NCBI GenBank assembly: GCA_039181495.1
Contig: JBCDCP010000154.1
Span: 1 to 5,882 of the forward strand
Source of the DNA: JBCDCP01 sp039181495
GTDB taxonomy: Bacteria > Pseudomonadota > Alphaproteobacteria > Rhizobiales > Tepidamorphaceae
Reading direction: 5' to 3'
Length of the DNA: 5,882 nt
Part shown: piece by piece, positions 5,378-5,882 of the stretch
Position numbering within the stretch: the stretch's first letter is position 1
Layout of the letters: each line of letters begins with the position of its first letter
Notes under the pieces: generated by a model
Databases searched by the model: none
What the model was told of the DNA's origin: nothing
What the model saw: the letters and a program-made list of their open reading frames with translations, nothing else
Translations under genes and position numbers: made by a program

Positions 5378-5563
5378 ACTGCCTTTCCTGACGACGAGAA
5401 CCACAAGGGTCTGACACAGTACGATGGGCCGCATCATAATGGTTCAGTCTGATCTGGGGCAGCGCAACCGTCTGTTCCTGCAGAGATCGCGGCATTACCG
5501 CAGGCAGATTTATTGTTCGGTTCGCTCAAACGGGCATCTGGCCTTTCATCGACACAAGGAGCA

Positions 5564-5591
5564 GCGGGCGCGCCGTGAGGTGCGCGCCCGC
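5564..5591 (-). terminator. GC-rich hairpin, candidate terminator after the YHS-domain gene
   Basis: A perfect 10-base inverted repeat, GCGGGCGCGC and GCGCGCCCGC, encloses an eight-base loop about 50 bases after the YHS gene stop. No clear T run follows on the minus strand (TGCTCCTTGTG), so it may need Rho or act as a 3'-end stabiliser. Confidence 0.5.
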
Positions 5592-5608
5592 GCTGATGAA
5601 CCGACAGA

Positions 5609-5629
5609 TGGCCGGTTGAGGTCCGGCCA
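5609..5629 (-). terminator. Second hairpin directly after the YHS gene stop
   Basis: TGGCCGG and CCGGCCA form a perfect seven-base stem with a seven-base loop, starting about ten bases after the YHS stop codon. On the minus strand the loop contains ACCTCA, the same hexamer found in the loop of the larger hairpin at 5564..5591. No T run follows. Together the two hairpins probably protect or end the YHS transcript. The rest of 5438..5639 holds nothing else I can support apart from a possible TATGAT -10 box near 5430..5440. Confidence 0.4.
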
Positions 5630-5639
5630 ACGGCACCGT

Positions 5640-5882
5640 TCAGCCATTGACGTTCGACACGGCAACATCGTGCATCGCCGGCCAGTTCTGCTCGGCCTTG
5701 GCCAGCGTGCCGGTCTTGTCTTCGAGGTACTTCCCAAAGGCGACGGCGTTCAAGAAGACATAGAGTTGGCCGTCGACGATGTCGGCGAAATGCGGATCGG
5801 CATCAAGCTTCAAGCCGAGGGCCACGCCGAATGCGCAGAACCCGCCATATTCCGGCATGTATTTTTCCGGGTTCTCGGCAAA
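5640..5882 (-). CDS. YHS-domain protein, C-terminal part (start beyond the right edge)
   Basis: The frame is open from the right edge to TGA 5642..5640, giving the last 80 residues of a protein whose start is not in the window. The stretch EYGGFCAFGVALGLKLDADP followed by VDGQLYVFLN and a Trp-containing C-terminal helix (AEQNWPAMHD) matches the small secreted or periplasmic YHS-domain proteins common in Rhodobacterales and other Proteobacteria. In that family the Cys and aromatic residues are thought to take part in metal binding, but no function is firmly known. ATG 5858 is only an internal Met within the conserved part and is not the start. Two hairpins follow the stop. Confidence 0.8.
   Translation of the reverse strand, partial: FAENPEKYMPEYGGFCAFGVALGLKLDADPHFADIVDGQLYVFLNAVAFGKYLEDKTGTLAKAEQNWPAMHDVAVSNVNG

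Noticed and set aside
1..5882. CRISPR array, tRNA, rRNA, insertion sequence or attachment site
   Set aside because: No repeated spacers, cloverleaf or rRNA-like blocks, transposase motifs or terminal inverted repeats were seen on either strand.

Overview
The window looks like chromosomal DNA of a GC-rich alphaproteobacterium, most likely Rhodobacterales. This is inferred from base composition, protein style, tightly overlapping genes and a classical cobalamin riboswitch; no marker gene is present to prove it. Every gene I can support is on the minus strand, so transcription runs from high to low coordinates.

Right part (5882 to about 4750). A YHS-domain protein enters from beyond the right edge and ends at 5640. 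Two GC-rich hairpins follow it and probably end its transcript. Then comes a 181-201 aa protein that I do not recognise, and an intact ureohydrolase of the agmatinase/guanidinobutyrase/guanidinopropionase type (3771..4751). Both of these genes are followed by coding-like sequence in the +1 frame, as if one C had been gained near each 3' end.

Centre (3770 to 3082). A candidate promoter (3607..3635) precedes a well-conserved cobalamin (B12) riboswitch (about 3410..3600). After it come a strong Shine-Dalgarno sequence partly buried in a GC hairpin and a chain of very small overlapping reading frames. The last of these encodes a 45-residue single-span membrane protein whose stop codon overlaps the next start as TGATG.

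Left part (3082 to 1). A complete metal ABC importer of the zinc/manganese class lies in the order ATPase, ABC-3 permease, periplasmic binding protein, with overlapping genes. It is followed closely by an unrecognised 125-aa protein and the N-terminus of a DUF1289 four-cysteine protein that leaves the window. Spacing suggests one transcript from the riboswitch to the left edge.

Main idea: an ABC importer that would normally be annotated as zinc or manganese sits under a B12 riboswitch, with no visible zinc or manganese operator. The binding protein has no His-rich loop and appears to lack the usual third metal ligand. Together these suggest a cobalt (or other B12-related) uptake system, with a membrane microprotein and two downstream proteins as possible accessory parts. 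The riboswitch is seen directly; the cobalt assignment is inference.
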